Shown: positions 55,801-64,000 of the stretch, one piece after another
Layout: the number at the start of each line of letters is the position of its first letter
Numbering within the stretch: position 1 is the stretch's first letter
Source of the DNA: Stenomitos rutilans HA7619-LM2
GTDB lineage: Bacteria > Cyanobacteriota > Cyanobacteriia > Leptolyngbyales > Leptolyngbyaceae
NCBI GenBank assembly: GCA_019358945.1
Contig: JAHHIE010000026.1
Location: 1-64,000 of the forward strand
Length of the DNA stretch: 64,000 nt
Reading direction: 5' to 3'
The notes under the pieces: model-generated
What the model was told of the DNA's origin: nothing
Databases searched by the model: none
Seen by the model: only the letters and a program-made list of their open reading frames with translations
Made by a program: the position numbers and the translations under genes

Positions 55801-57066
55801 GACATTTTTGAGGCCGTGATTAAAGAGCGTCTGGATGCCTGCTTTGCAGGACAAACCATTCAGTATGAAGACTGGTTTACCTTCCCAACAATGGGAACTC
55901 AGTTCATGGGTGTGACTTACGATCCATATCTTGAATTGGATCAAACCATTTCTGGCGCAGTGGTTACGGTGCGCAACCTGACTGACCTGAAACAGGCAGA
56001 AGCCGCACTGCGCGACAGTGAAGCACGCTTTCGCAGTGCCTTTCAGGATGCCCCTATTGGGATGGCATTAATTGCGTTGGGCGATCGCTGGCTGAAAGTG
56101 AATCCCATGCTCTGCGCCATGCTGGGCTACAGCGAAACCGAACTACTTTCAATGCAAGCTTCTGTTCTTGTGCATGCAGACGATCGCCAACGATTCCAGC
56201 AGTGTGCAGAGCAGGTCTTATCACAACGCAACGATGCGGCTCAGGCTGAATTACGCTATCAGTGCAGTGGAGGACGCATAGCATGGGGGCGACAAAGTCT
56301 ATCACTGGTGCGCGATGGCGAGAACTACCCGCTTTACTACGTAGCACAGATTCAAGATGTCACAGAGCAGCAAGCGATTGACCAGATAAAGAATGAATTT
56401 ATTGCCATCGTTAGCCATGAATTACGCACACCGCTAACGGCCATTAAAGGCTTTTTGGGCTTGCTCAACACAGGCATTTACGAGAGTAAGCCTGAAAAAG
56501 CAAAACGCATGGTTGAACTGGCTTTGTCCAACAGCGATCGTCTGGTGCGTCTGGTGAACGATATCCTGGATTTAGAACGGCTCTCTTCGGGGAAGGTGCC
56601 ACTTGTCCTTGAAGCTTGTCAGGCGGAGGAGCTAGTGCAACAAGCTGTGGAGGGCGTACACTTGATCGCCGATGCAGCCCACGTCACGCTACTGGTTATC
56701 CCGGCTGCTATCAAACTTTGGGCGGCTCCTGATGCCATCATCCAAACTCTCACCAATTTGCTGAGTAACGCGATCAAATTTTCCCCTGCCCATGCCACCA
56801 TCACGATCGCAACCAGCCTTCAGACGAATGCCGTGCTGTTTCAGGTCCAGGATCAGGGCAGGGGCATTCCCGCAGACAAATTAAAAACCATCTTTGGGCG
56901 CTTTCAGCAGGTCGATGTTTCAGATGCTCGACAACGAGGTGGTACTGGGCTGGGACTGGCAATTTGCCAGAGCATCATACAGCAGCATAACGGCAGCATC
57001 TGGGTTGAAAGCGAAGTCGGTCATGGCAGCACCTTCTATTTCACAGTACCCACGCCAGAAGCGTAA
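52819..57066 (+). CDS. membrane sensor histidine kinase with Cache, HAMP and six PAS domains
   Basis: A 1415-residue sensor. The membrane helices at about 26-46 (WVLVVPFVLLVVGTVGLVEY) and 358-378 (LAILFSLGALVSAIALGLVT) enclose an extracytoplasmic double-Cache domain (WAPIYAYVPSFQGLGLAATY). HAMP follows, then six PAS modules beginning at FAKVFRASPD, LNDILSSAIT, RAQQVAHVGS, NQILKAIPDL, YERIVAATTD and FRSAFQDAPI, a HisKA domain with the phospho-His in FIAIVSHELRTPLTAIKG, and an ATPase (LTNLLSNAIKFSP, QDQGRGIPADKL, GGTGLGLAICQ). It starts inside the response regulator's last codons (ATGA, 4-bp overlap), so translation is coupled and the two are the cognate pair. Confidence 0.95.
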   Translation: MIPLRRLDWPTLQKQKRDRQTAIPLRWVLVVPFVLLVVGTVGLVEYLYLRNEQQLVQDFAGRLMEEVSNRVALYLNNYLETPQQINRVNASLIQFEDSDRRNPSQLQRRFLHQIQAFSSVNRIHFTNPQGGYVSVGSDQRGLTVAATDRFVKGTLRVYSIDRAGTWTSLLLTRHPYDATTRPFYRRAAETGKPTWAPIYAYVPSFQGLGLAATYPLYDKNRQLQGVLASDLSLVSITQYLRKLSIGTHGMAFIMERSGLLVASSTTEDAFVTNTDRTRYRRLQAFDSQEPLIHLAARHLVSRYGTLDHITAPTQLHVETEGRRQFLQVTPVRDRLGLDWLLVVTIPEADFTEQMDANTHLAILFSLGALVSAIALGLVTAQRIVQPIQRLSWASRALAQGDWHETLQEDSAIAELQGLTRSFNQTAAQLQRSFDHVKTALQASEERFAKVFRASPDPIAIATPDGRYLDVNDAFISLFGYPRDALVGRTAAEVGLWSNLADREHAMQRVLAGERVRNLEVTFQNHLGQQLTALYSAESMDIQGQQCIIAIAKEITDRKQLELALQQSEAKLNDILSSAITSICCYRLHPDGQLAYEYFSPSNTIVFGYTPEELCADPALWRSRVHPADRNQALGVIPPTFAEGFITTEYRFRHKDGTQRWILDHLTFCPHQDEGWIVTAVAIDNTDRKRVEAALRHSEAALRRAQQVAHVGSWELDVATENVVWSEESFHIFGWDVTQPEPTLAQFMALLHPDDRYSLEHSVRHTIATGMPYSTDFRAVLPDGTIRYVEAKGEAIVNQYEQVTQLIGTNLDITDRTQAELALRQSEAIKNQILKAIPDLILWMKVDGTCIDLIDSPTISSLFDKTKAIGKNLYDFLPSDLIQPRRNAIQQALSTGDVIVYEHQIHVQGGIRYEEVRVVKVEDDRILVIVRDVTDRKRAEDALRQYERIVAATTDGISLIDRNYIYRAINPSYLSRFNKKHDDIVGHSVAELIGQDIFEAVIKERLDACFAGQTIQYEDWFTFPTMGTQFMGVTYDPYLELDQTISGAVVTVRNLTDLKQAEAALRDSEARFRSAFQDAPIGMALIALGDRWLKVNPMLCAMLGYSETELLSMQASVLVHADDRQRFQQCAEQVLSQRNDAAQAELRYQCSGGRIAWGRQSLSLVRDGENYPLYYVAQIQDVTEQQAIDQIKNEFIAIVSHELRTPLTAIKGFLGLLNTGIYESKPEKAKRMVELALSNSDRLVRLVNDILDLERLSSGKVPLVLEACQAEELVQQAVEGVHLIADAAHVTLLVIPAAIKLWAAPDAIIQTLTNLLSNAIKFSPAHATITIATSLQTNAVLFQVQDQGRGIPADKLKTIFGRFQQVDVSDARQRGGTGLGLAICQSIIQQHNGSIWVESEVGHGSTFYFTVPTPEA

Positions 57067-57432
57067 GGGGCGATCGCGAAGGCACGTCAATTAAGTTTAG
57101 AAACCTTGTATCAGCCTTATCGCGCCCGTCCTCATAAACCAGGCTAGGGGCTGGAACCCTTGCTACAAATCATGTCATGAGTCATTGATGACAGCCCCTA
57201 GCATAATACTAAGGAACGAAAGTTCTAAAGTGTGATCTTGAGTTACAGGCGCACGGCCGTGCGTCCCCTACAGAACATCTCACTAGTCGAAGTTCTTTAA
57301 TCCGCGATCCTAAGCTCTGTGGGTTCTAGTGCTGAGTACTGAGGCGGAGTACAGAGTACTGAATGCTGTCTACAGCATTTAGGGAAATGGTATAAGAAAG
57401 GCTGGCTACCCGTTAAGCAATGTCAGAGCAGC
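57067..57432. other. intergenic region with inverted repeats
   Basis: About 370 bp. GCTAGGGGCTG (57143-57153) and CAGCCCCTAGC (57192-57202) form an 11-bp stem with a 38-nt loop; CGCACGGCCGTGCG at 57250-57263 is a perfect palindrome. No gene seen. The stem might end the kinase transcript but lacks a T-run. Confidence 0.5.
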
Positions 57433-57807
57433 ATGAACAAGCGCATTCTCGTGATCGATGATGAAGAAGCGTTGCGCGAACTTGCGGCGATTTGTCTGGA
57501 AGATCTGGGCGGATGGGACGTTACCGTCGCGGCATCAGGCCACGAAGGTCTCATGCAAGCGGCAACCCATACCCCAGACGCGATCTTGCTGGATGTTTCG
57601 ATGCCTGATATGGATGGGTTTGCTGTCTACGAACAGCTTAAAGCAGATGACTCTTTGTGCCAGCTTCCTGTAGTACTGTTGACCGCCAAAGTTTTACCCG
57701 GCGATCGCTCCCGCTTTGCCCAAATGGATGTTGCAGGCGTAATTACAAAACCCTTCGACCCAACCTCGCTCTGTGCCGAGCTAGCAGCCATCTTAGGATG
57801 GGAATAA
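57433..57807 (+). CDS. single-domain response regulator
   Basis: A 124-residue receiver without output: VIDDEEALRELAAICLEDLG (acidic pocket), phospho-Asp in AILLDVSMPDMDG, Thr in VVLLTAKVLPGD and Lys in ITKPFDPTSL. It lies 366 bp after the histidine kinase and could take phosphate from it or act as an intermediate in a relay with the Hpt domain of the 50930 protein. Confidence 0.92.
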   Translation: MNKRILVIDDEEALRELAAICLEDLGGWDVTVAASGHEGLMQAATHTPDAILLDVSMPDMDGFAVYEQLKADDSLCQLPVVLLTAKVLPGDRSRFAQMDVAGVITKPFDPTSLCAELAAILGWE

Positions 57808-58200
57808 CCTGGCTGTCATCCGCTTATGAGTTCCTTATTTTTTTGCTCTAGTCTCTATTTACATTAGTCCCTGCCTACCAGTGACAGATGTCCTCAGCGA
57901 TTCGATACGCTCAGTCGTGCGTTGTTATTTGAGCGCTAATTGAGTATGGCACCTTCAGTTCATAGGAAGCGCTGTGATGAATCGATCGTGTTGCGGATAT
58001 GTCTTGTGGTCATGTATCGATTCCTAGTTCTCACAAGGCTCGATCGCTGAGTTTGCACTCGTGGCTTCTGTCATTGTCTATTTTGAGGAGATACTAAATG
58101 CCACGACCAGTCATCCGCTTTTGATGGCTCTGGCTGCTTGATAGCAAGATGATTCTCATGACTCAGATCGGATTGCGATGTAAGCCTCACATATAAGCGA
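57808..58200. other. gene-free intergenic region
   Basis: About 390 bp between the two single-domain receivers. No gene, RNA or clear terminator recognised. Confidence 0.45.
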
Positions 58201-58605
58201 ATGAAAGGTATTAAGCCGCCCAAATTGATTTTGCTCATTGATGATGAGACAAGTATTCAAGAGCTTGTACATGCCTGTTTGAGCGATTTGGCTGGATGGA
58301 CTGTTATTACCGTTTCATCAGCTCAGGAAGGACTAAAACGTTTAGCATCAGAGCGTCCAGATGTAATCCTGCTGGATCTGCTGATGCCCGGTATGAATGG
58401 CATCACCTTTATTCAAAATCTTTATAAGAACCCTGCCGCCAGAACGATCCCCATCATTCTTCTCACCGTTCAAGCAGGCTACTTTACACCCAAAAAATTG
58501 CAACAGCTTGGCGTGATTGATGCGATCGCTAAACCATTCAATCCTGTCACTCTACCAGAAATGATCGCTCAAACATTGGGGTGGAATGCACCTGTTGAAG
58601 AGTGA
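58201..58605 (+). CDS. single-domain response regulator
   Basis: A 134-residue receiver, paralogous to the one at 57433: LLIDDETSIQELVHACLSDL, phospho-Asp in VILLDLLMPGMNG, Thr in IILLTVQAGYF and Lys in AIAKPFNPVTLPEM. The similar AGW and GW endings of both suggest tandem duplication. No output domain; probably a relay or protein-interaction regulator with the neighbouring kinase. Convergent with argC, 42 bp apart. Confidence 0.9.
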   Translation: MKGIKPPKLILLIDDETSIQELVHACLSDLAGWTVITVSSAQEGLKRLASERPDVILLDLLMPGMNGITFIQNLYKNPAARTIPIILLTVQAGYFTPKKLQQLGVIDAIAKPFNPVTLPEMIAQTLGWNAPVEE

Positions 58606-58647
58606 TCCCTCCGTTGGTAGCTTGCCTCCACGGGCCACTGCAATCCG

Positions 58648-59709
58648 TTATGGATAGAAGGCCAATTGAGGTAAACCCAGCGTTTCGTCCCAACCCATCA
58701 TGAGGTTGACGCACTGAATGGCTTGTCCGGCTTGTCCTTTCATCAGGTTGTCGATTGCCGACATGACAATCACGCGATCGGTGCGGGGATCAACTTCTAG
58801 CCCGATGTAACAGAGATTTGTGCCTGCGGCCCACTTGGTTTGAGGGTAGGTGCCACTGGGCAAGACTCGCACCCAGGGTGCGTTACGGTAAAAGGCGTTG
58901 TAAATGGTCAACAAATCTTCGCGCACAAGACCGGGATCACGTAGGGTTGCATAAATTGTTGCTAGAATGCCGCGCACCATTGGCACCAGATGCGGCGTGA
59001 ACTGAATGAGCACTTCATGCCCTGCAAGGTCGCTACAAATTTGCTCAATCTCTGGTGTGTGGCGATGGCGACCTGCCACATTGTAGGCTGCAAACGAGTT
59101 ATCAGCTTCTGCCAGCAACATCCCGACCTTCGCCTGCCTGCCACCGCCAGAGGTGCCCGATTTCGCATCAATAATGGCTGTTTCGGGAACGACTAAGCCC
59201 TGTTTGAGCAGGGGAGAAAGACCGAGAAGGCTGGCGGTTGGATAGCAACCAGGACAGCCAATTAGTTGGGCTTCAGCGATGCGATCGCGGTACAGTTCTG
59301 GCAACCCATATACCGCCGTTTCAGCAATAGCCTGATCGGTGCGATCGCCCCCGTACCAGGCTGTGTAAGTAGAAAGATCCGTAAAGCGGTAATCTGCCGA
59401 CAGATCTAGTACTTTACAGCCCTTTGCCAGCAAGGTTGGAGCCATCTTATAGGCTAAACCGTTGGGTAAGGAGAGAAAGACTACCTGACAGCGATCGGCA
59501 ATTTTATCCAGGTCAAGCGGTTCGACCACCTGCTGTACCCGATGCCCAAGGTGAGGATAAAGCTCTGCAAATGCTTTTCCAGCGCTACTTTCGCCACCAA
59601 GATAAGCAAGTTCCAGACGCGGATGATCCATCAGTAGGCGCACTAGCTGTACACCGCCGTAACCTGACGCACCGACAATGCCAACCGGAATGCGTCCTAC
59701 ATCACCCAT
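58648..59709 (-). CDS. argC: N-acetyl-gamma-glutamyl-phosphate reductase
   Basis: A 353-residue NADPH enzyme of arginine synthesis, reducing N-acetylglutamyl phosphate to the semialdehyde. N-terminal nucleotide fold [20 protein letters not shown], catalytic Cys in [31 protein letters not shown] and the conserved [11 protein letters not shown]. Complete; start ATG at 59709 ([10 protein letters not shown]). It is transcribed alone, as arg genes usually are scattered in cyanobacteria. Confidence 0.97.
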   Translation of the reverse strand: MGDVGRIPVGIVGASGYGGVQLVRLLMDHPRLELAYLGGESSAGKAFAELYPHLGHRVQQVVEPLDLDKIADRCQVVFLSLPNGLAYKMAPTLLAKGCKVLDLSADYRFTDLSTYTAWYGGDRTDQAIAETAVYGLPELYRDRIAEAQLIGCPGCYPTASLLGLSPLLKQGLVVPETAIIDAKSGTSGGGRQAKVGMLLAEADNSFAAYNVAGRHRHTPEIEQICSDLAGHEVLIQFTPHLVPMVRGILATIYATLRDPGLVREDLLTIYNAFYRNAPWVRVLPSGTYPQTKWAAGTNLCYIGLEVDPRTDRVIVMSAIDNLMKGQAGQAIQCVNLMMGWDETLGLPQLAFYP

Positions 59710-60049
59710 GATGATTTACCTTTTTTGCAGATCGAATGACTCAATAATTGCTGCATTGTAGTACCAGAGAACCCGTTTTGGGGAAATCGCTTGTCTTCTA
59801 CCAAGAATTGCTGACTTTACGGTGATGTGAGGAGAAGGAGCGAGGAGCCGTCAGCGATCAGCGTAGAAGTTTTGAGTTGAAGAGCGATCAGCCATCAGCG
59901 ATCGGCGTTCAATCACCAGAAGCAATTTAATCTCCCCGCTGCCCCGCTTCCCCTGCTTCCCCCGCTTCCCCCGCTCCTCCATACTGCCCAGACAAAAGAC
60001 TACAATTTAAAGGTAAGTTCGCTTCATAAAACCTTACGGGACTCTGGCC
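59710..60049. other. divergent intergenic region with repeats
   Basis: About 340 bp between argC and ribBA. It contains GTCAGCGATCAGCG-type dispersed repeats (59847-59912) and a C/T-rich heptad-like tract (CTTCCCCCGC..., about 59937-59985). No riboswitch-like structure was recognised upstream of ribBA. Confidence 0.5.
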
Positions 60050-61741
60050 TTGAACGTCTTTGTCGATTCTTCTCAACTTACCCCCTTCGCTTTTGACACG
60101 ATCGAAACGGCGTTGGCCGATCTCAAATGTGGTCGCGCGATCGTCGTCGTCGATGACGAAAACCGCGAAAACGAGGGCGACCTCATCGGTGCGGCCCAGT
60201 TTGCGACACCCGACATGATCAACTTCATGGCGGTAGAGGCACGCGGGCTGATTTGTCTGGCTATGTCAGGCGATCGACTGGATGAACTCGATCTGCCGCT
60301 GATGGTGACCAACAATACCGATAGCAACCAGACCGCCTTCACTGTCAGCATTGATGCCTCTCCCGGTGCAGGCGTGACCACAGGCATTTCGGCTGAAGAC
60401 CGTGCTCGCACCATTCAAATTGCCATTAACTCAGCCACGCGACCCAGCGATTTGCGCCGTCCTGGGCATGTGTTTCCGCTGCGGGCCAGAGAAGGTGGTG
60501 TCCTTAAACGTGCAGGGCACACCGAAGCGGCGGTTGATTTGTCGCGTCTAGCTGGGCTGTACCCTGCTGGCGTGATTTGCGAAATTCAAAACGCTGATGG
60601 TTCAATGGCACGGTTACCCGAACTTATTGCATACGCCAAAACCCACCAGCTCAAGATCATCAGCATTGCTGACCTCATCAGCTATCGGCTGGAGCACGAG
60701 CGACTCATCCAGCGGGAAGCTGTTGCCGATTTGCCTACGGAATTTGGGCACTTTCAGATCTACGCTTACCGTCACACGTTGGATAATACCGAGCATGTGG
60801 CGATCGTCAAAGGCAATCCTGCCACCTTTCATGAGACTCCGGTGATGGTGCGGATGCACTCTGAATGCCTGACTGGAGACGCGATCGGTTCACTTCGCTG
60901 TGACTGTCGCATGCAGCTTCAAGCCGCCTTGAAGATGATTGAAAATGCGGGACAGGGTGTTGTGGTCTATCTGCGGCAGGAAGGTCGCGGCATTGGGCTA
61001 GTGAACAAGCTCAAAGCGTATTCACTTCAAGATATGGGGTTGGATACTGTAGAAGCCAACGAACATCTGGGCTTTCCGGCTGATCTGCGGAATTACGGAA
61101 TGGGTGCCCAAATGCTCAATGATTTGGGTGTGCGCCAGATGCGGCTAATTACCAACAATCCCCGCAAAATCGCCGGACTCAAAGGCTATGAATTGGAAGT
61201 GGTTGAGCGAGTACCGTTGCTGATTGAAGCCACGGCTTACAACTCCGACTATCTGGCAACCAAAGCTGAAAAGCTGGGTCACTTGTTTCTACGGACGTAC
61301 CTGGTCACACTGGCTATTCGCTGGCAAGAGTTAGCAGACACCGTGACGGAACGCTACGATCGCCTCCAAAAGTTGCGCTACTTGGCAAAAGTGCATGACC
61401 TGCTGCTGCAAGAAGAAGTCCGTCCAGTGGCTAAAGCACTGTTTGGCGAAACAGCGTTGATTGTCCATCTTGGCTTTGACCAACCACTTCTGGGCAATCC
61501 AGATTGGTATCACACCCCAGAACACCCATACCTGAAGTCGATCGCCAGTATTCTTGATAGTCTTGCATCGCTGCCCAATCTGCAAAAGCTCGAATTTATC
61601 GTGTCTCCCGGCACTGATCCCCTCACAGGCTTACAGGTGCAGATCGATCGGCAGGTTTTCTCGCTCCAGCAAAAGCCTTCCAGTATCACCGATACCCTCC
61701 AAACGCAAACCATTTACAGCTTCACAACAGATGTGGTTTAA
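60050..61741 (+). CDS. ribBA: bifunctional DHBP synthase / GTP cyclohydrolase II
   Basis: A 563-residue enzyme for the two entry reactions of riboflavin synthesis. Residues about 10-210 are 3,4-dihydroxy-2-butanone-4-phosphate synthase ([54 protein letters not shown]). About 215-415 are GTP cyclohydrolase II with the zinc site [20 protein letters not shown] and the [18 protein letters not shown] motif. A further 150 residues (from about 415, [20 protein letters not shown]) are absent in the short bacterial enzymes and of unknown role. I see no ATG near the expected N-terminus; TTG at 60050 is the best start. Cytoplasmic. Confidence 0.95.
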   Translation: MNVFVDSSQLTPFAFDTIETALADLKCGRAIVVVDDENRENEGDLIGAAQFATPDMINFMAVEARGLICLAMSGDRLDELDLPLMVTNNTDSNQTAFTVSIDASPGAGVTTGISAEDRARTIQIAINSATRPSDLRRPGHVFPLRAREGGVLKRAGHTEAAVDLSRLAGLYPAGVICEIQNADGSMARLPELIAYAKTHQLKIISIADLISYRLEHERLIQREAVADLPTEFGHFQIYAYRHTLDNTEHVAIVKGNPATFHETPVMVRMHSECLTGDAIGSLRCDCRMQLQAALKMIENAGQGVVVYLRQEGRGIGLVNKLKAYSLQDMGLDTVEANEHLGFPADLRNYGMGAQMLNDLGVRQMRLITNNPRKIAGLKGYELEVVERVPLLIEATAYNSDYLATKAEKLGHLFLRTYLVTLAIRWQELADTVTERYDRLQKLRYLAKVHDLLLQEEVRPVAKALFGETALIVHLGFDQPLLGNPDWYHTPEHPYLKSIASILDSLASLPNLQKLEFIVSPGTDPLTGLQVQIDRQVFSLQQKPSSITDTLQTQTIYSFTTDVV

Positions 61742-61748
61742 GGTCAAT

Positions 61749-61859
61749 ATGATTGAAGAACAGAGCTGTGTAGAACACTCGGTAGACATAGGAACCGTGG
61801 CAGCTTTACAGCAGCATCTACGAGAACCCGTGCTGAGGAATGCAATTCGTGTGTTCTAG
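61749..61859 (+). pseudogene. C-terminal remnant of MntA-type nucleotidyltransferase antitoxin
   Basis: Thirty-six codons from ATG 61749 to TAG 61857 end in VDIGTVAALQQHLREPVLRN AIRVF, the pattern of the last helix of minimal nucleotidyltransferases that pair with HepT (VDLV..L...LRERVL.EA). The catalytic GSxxRxD part is missing. The stop codon directly abuts the ATG of the HepT remnant, the normal MntA-HepT spacing. Confidence 0.55.
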
Positions 61860-62203
61860 ATGACTGGAGGCTTCGCACTCAAGATATTCTGACGGCGATC
61901 GTAGACATTCGACGTCGCACGGCAGTTATGACTTGGGCAGAATTTGAGTCAAACGAGATGATCCTGAGAGCAGTGCTCTTTGACTTTATTGTCATTGGAG
62001 AGGCAGCAAGGAGCATTCCTGTCGCTGTTCAAAGTCGTGCGCCGCAGCTTCCTTGAAGACAGATGGGAGATATACGAAACCTGATCGCTCACGAATATTT
62101 TCAGATCGATCCACAAATTGTTTGGGATGGCATCCGGAGTGATCTGCCCTCGCTCGCTGCCCCGTTACAGCAGTTATTGGAAGCAGAGCCGATCGATCCC
62201 TAA
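61860..62203 (+). pseudogene. HepT-like ribonuclease toxin, frameshift and nonsense
   Basis: After ATG 61860 a one-base loss near codon 2-3 shifts the frame; from 61862 the plus frame reads DDWRLRTQDILTAIVDIRRR, AVLFDFIVIGEAARSIP and APQLP, then TGA at 62054-62056, then RQMGDIRNLIAHEYFQIDPQ and a normal end at 62201. The catalytic RX4HXY motif (RNLIAHEY) lies beyond the stop. HepT proteins have PW at the stop position, so TGG became TGA. With its antitoxin also reduced to a stump, the module is dead. Confidence 0.72.
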
Positions 62204-62233
62204 TCGATCGCAGCCTGCTCCGGTTTCTATTCT

Positions 62234-64000
62234 TTACGGCGATCGTGTCGTGACGGATGCAGTGGTGTTTGCCAGTCCTTGAGCAAGCTGATCAGCCGTT
62301 AAGGTACGAATCAGCGTCAGCGGTAACAGTGATTCGCTGATGGCGTTGCTGTAGGTCGCACTGAGATAACTGCGATCGGCGTTGTTGTTAGCAAGATACG
62401 TCTGAAAAAAGGCGACCGCTAGCGCATTTATGTAGCGTCGAGCGGTCGCGGGACTAGGCCCAACCACTTCCTGTGGTAGTGGCAGCGCGTCTCTAGAGTT
62501 TGTGGAATCTAGTGTCGAAAAGTGCGTGCCCCCTTGCAGCATAACCAGGTATCGATCAGTCGTTGTCAGCCACGTAAAGGGTTGAATTTGTTCGAGCATT
62601 GCGGGTGCGATCGTGTCAGCATTGCCCGTGACAATCATGGTAGGCACTTTAATTTGGCTAATGCTAGTCTGCCCCATCACCGCGCTGGTAATGGGGTTAA
62701 TGGCAATGACCGCTTTGATGCGACTATCCTGAAGCACAGGTTCGGGTGGCTTGAGGTCGATCGCCCGACACTGCAAGAGCAGCGACAAATTCAGCGTATT
62801 CTCTAAATTTTGACAGCTTGCCTGTAGCTGCTGTGGATTGATCGGAGCACCCGCTACGGCCAGAGCTGTGTAACCGCCAAACGATTGACCCAACATCCCA
62901 ACCTGCTGAAAGTTGAACCGACCACGAAGGTCTGGGGTAGCGTTCACCAGATTCTCCACCTGGTTCAACACAAACGTGATATCCAACGGTCGATTCACAA
63001 ATTCGGCTGGCTCTGATACCTCATTGGCTGTGCCATTAATGAGTGCTTGAAGGCGTGCCGCGTTGCTACCAGGATGTTCGGGCACCAGTACCGCAAACCC
63101 ATAAGAGGCAAGATGAATGGCTAAATAGGCAAAGGTCGTCCGATCAGAACCAAGGCCGTGAGAAATCACGATCACAGGCATGGGTGTGGATGTTGGAGTG
63201 ACCTGATTTGGCAAGTACAGATCCACAGGGACTGATCGACCGATCACAGCGCCCCCTGGCGACACCGGAGGTAAAGCACTCCCAAGGGGGGGGATTGCTG
63301 TGCCAGGAGTGGTTGGGTTAAGGACGGCGCTACGAGTGGGATCAACCAGTGCAAGCGTTTGCTTTTGCCAGGTAAAAGGCCCTCGCTGACGAATATCTGG
63401 TAGTTGGTTAACGGCGATCGCTTCCGTTGCCTGTTCCTGCTGTGCGACTTGAAGGACGAGTGCAGTTGCCTGCCTTGCCTGGTTCACCAGTTGTTGCAGA
63501 GCGGCAGCAATTTCCAGGCTGCGCTCCACATCAATTCGCAAGCCTCGTGTGGGAAATTGCCGCAGCACGTTGAGTAACGTTAACCCGTCCTGGTTGGCAG
63601 CAGCCAAAATCAGCGCGGCACGAATGGCCTTAAAGCCAGAATCGCGCGATTCTGGCTGAATGACCTGCCCCAAACGCTTAAGCAGCACCTCACCCTGAGG
63701 CGTGTAAAGAAATTGCGATACTGTCACCAGATCAATGTCAGCCCGCGCTACGAGCACGCTTCTGAGCTGCTGAAGCTGCTTGGCATCTCCATAGCGGGCA
63801 TAGACGGCAAGATCATCATCGATCGTCCCATTTTTGGCATAGGCTTCGAGTGAAGATACCGGGATCGATCGCTCCAAAATGCCATAAGAGACATAAACCC
63901 GATCTGCCGCCTGCACAGGTTTTTGCAGTGCCCCTAACCAGCCAAAAGCACTGAGCAGGATTCCCGTCCAGAGAAGGTAGGGATAGCGCAGCGCGGGTTT
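62234..64000 (-). CDS. exported alpha/beta hydrolase with DUF1400 domain (5' end outside window)
   Basis: The frame is open to the right edge of the window: the first visible codons give LRYPYLLWTGILLSAFGWLG and KPVQAADRVYVSYG, a signal peptide with an A-x-A type cleavage site, so only a few N-terminal residues are missing. Next is DUF1400 (about 130 residues, SIPVSSLEAYAKNGTIDDDL, GLRIDVERSLEIAAALQQLV), found only in cyanobacteria, then an alpha/beta hydrolase: VIVISHGLGSDRTTFAYLAI (oxyanion side), nucleophile Ser in GQSFGGYTALAVAG, Asp in MIVTGNADTIAP and His in LQGGTHFSTLDS. It resembles dienelactone hydrolase / PAF-acetylhydrolase-like esterases; the substrate is unknown. Confidence 0.88.
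   Translation of the reverse strand, partial: KPALRYPYLLWTGILLSAFGWLGALQKPVQAADRVYVSYGILERSIPVSSLEAYAKNGTIDDDLAVYARYGDAKQLQQLRSVLVARADIDLVTVSQFLYTPQGEVLLKRLGQVIQPESRDSGFKAIRAALILAAANQDGLTLLNVLRQFPTRGLRIDVERSLEIAAALQQLVNQARQATALVLQVAQQEQATEAIAVNQLPDIRQRGPFTWQKQTLALVDPTRSAVLNPTTPGTAIPPLGSALPPVSPGGAVIGRSVPVDLYLPNQVTPTSTPMPVIVISHGLGSDRTTFAYLAIHLASYGFAVLVPEHPGSNAARLQALINGTANEVSEPAEFVNRPLDITFVLNQVENLVNATPDLRGRFNFQQVGMLGQSFGGYTALAVAGAPINPQQLQASCQNLENTLNLSLLLQCRAIDLKPPEPVLQDSRIKAVIAINPITSAVMGQTSISQIKVPTMIVTGNADTIAPAMLEQIQPFTWLTTTDRYLVMLQGGTHFSTLDSTNSRDALPLPQEVVGPSPATARRYINALAVAFFQTYLANNNADRSYLSATYSNAISESLLPLTLIRTLTADQLAQGLANTTASVTTRSP

Noticed and set aside
59710-60049. FMN riboswitch before ribBA
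   Set aside because: None of the conserved FMN-element segments could be found; the gap is filled with dispersed repeats.

Overview
The window is a stretch of cyanobacterial chromosome. Psb28 (a photosystem II assembly factor), DUF2808, DUF1400 and CHRD proteins and the very frequent HIP1-type GCGATCGC octamers all point there. PAS-rich histidine kinases, a WD40 Ser/Thr kinase and many insertion sequences suggest a filamentous Leptolyngbya/Oscillatoria-like species; that last step is inference.

Positions 1-7060 are the most unusual part: a decaying integron-type cassette array. At least four 86-88 bp imperfect palindromes (360-445, 1178-1263, 2244-2331, 4280-4365) have attC architecture: an inverse core CATAAC, a GTTATG or GTTAAAC core, and arms carrying an unpaired G. 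Each lies 8-37 bp after a plus-strand gene. Cassette contents are a broken SnoaL-like fragment, a SMI1/KNR4 protein, a rifampin ADP-ribosyltransferase (Arr) with a TPR-like front end, an Rpn-type nuclease beheaded by an intact IS4-family element, and a DUF433/PIN-like toxin-antitoxin pair behind a dead IS110 element. The toxin is killed by one stop codon. No integrase is in view; the orientation puts any platform to the left of position 1.

Positions 7400-23300 hold mostly ordinary genes: an ABC-F ATPase, a broken IS66 copy with a perfect 8-bp target duplication, tRNA-Arg(CCG), an M23 peptidase, alanine racemase, a C-terminal processing protease, MoaB, Psb28, acetyl-CoA synthetase, beta-carbonic anhydrase and a DUF2808 protein.

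Positions 23400-38100 look like one secretion locus. A parvulin, a 1023-residue peptidase-like ABC exporter and an HlyD adaptor form a type I secretion operon (35957 down to 30557), flanked by two CHRD/RTX-like proteins and one RTX calcium-binding protein that are plausible cargo.

Positions 41997-58605 are signalling. A PAS protein without an output domain is followed by a WD40 Ser/Thr kinase, a membrane polyferredoxin and an FHA-flavoreductase-ferredoxin fusion, which together suggest a phosphorylation-controlled redox chain. Next come a five-module response regulator overlapping a Cache/HAMP/6xPAS histidine kinase and two single-domain receivers. The window ends with argC, ribBA, a wrecked MntA-HepT toxin-antitoxin remnant and the body of a secreted DUF1400 hydrolase cut by the right edge.

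Many intergenic regions carry a dispersed repeat built from GCTGACCGCTGA-like units and short heptad-like repeats, typical of cyanobacteria.
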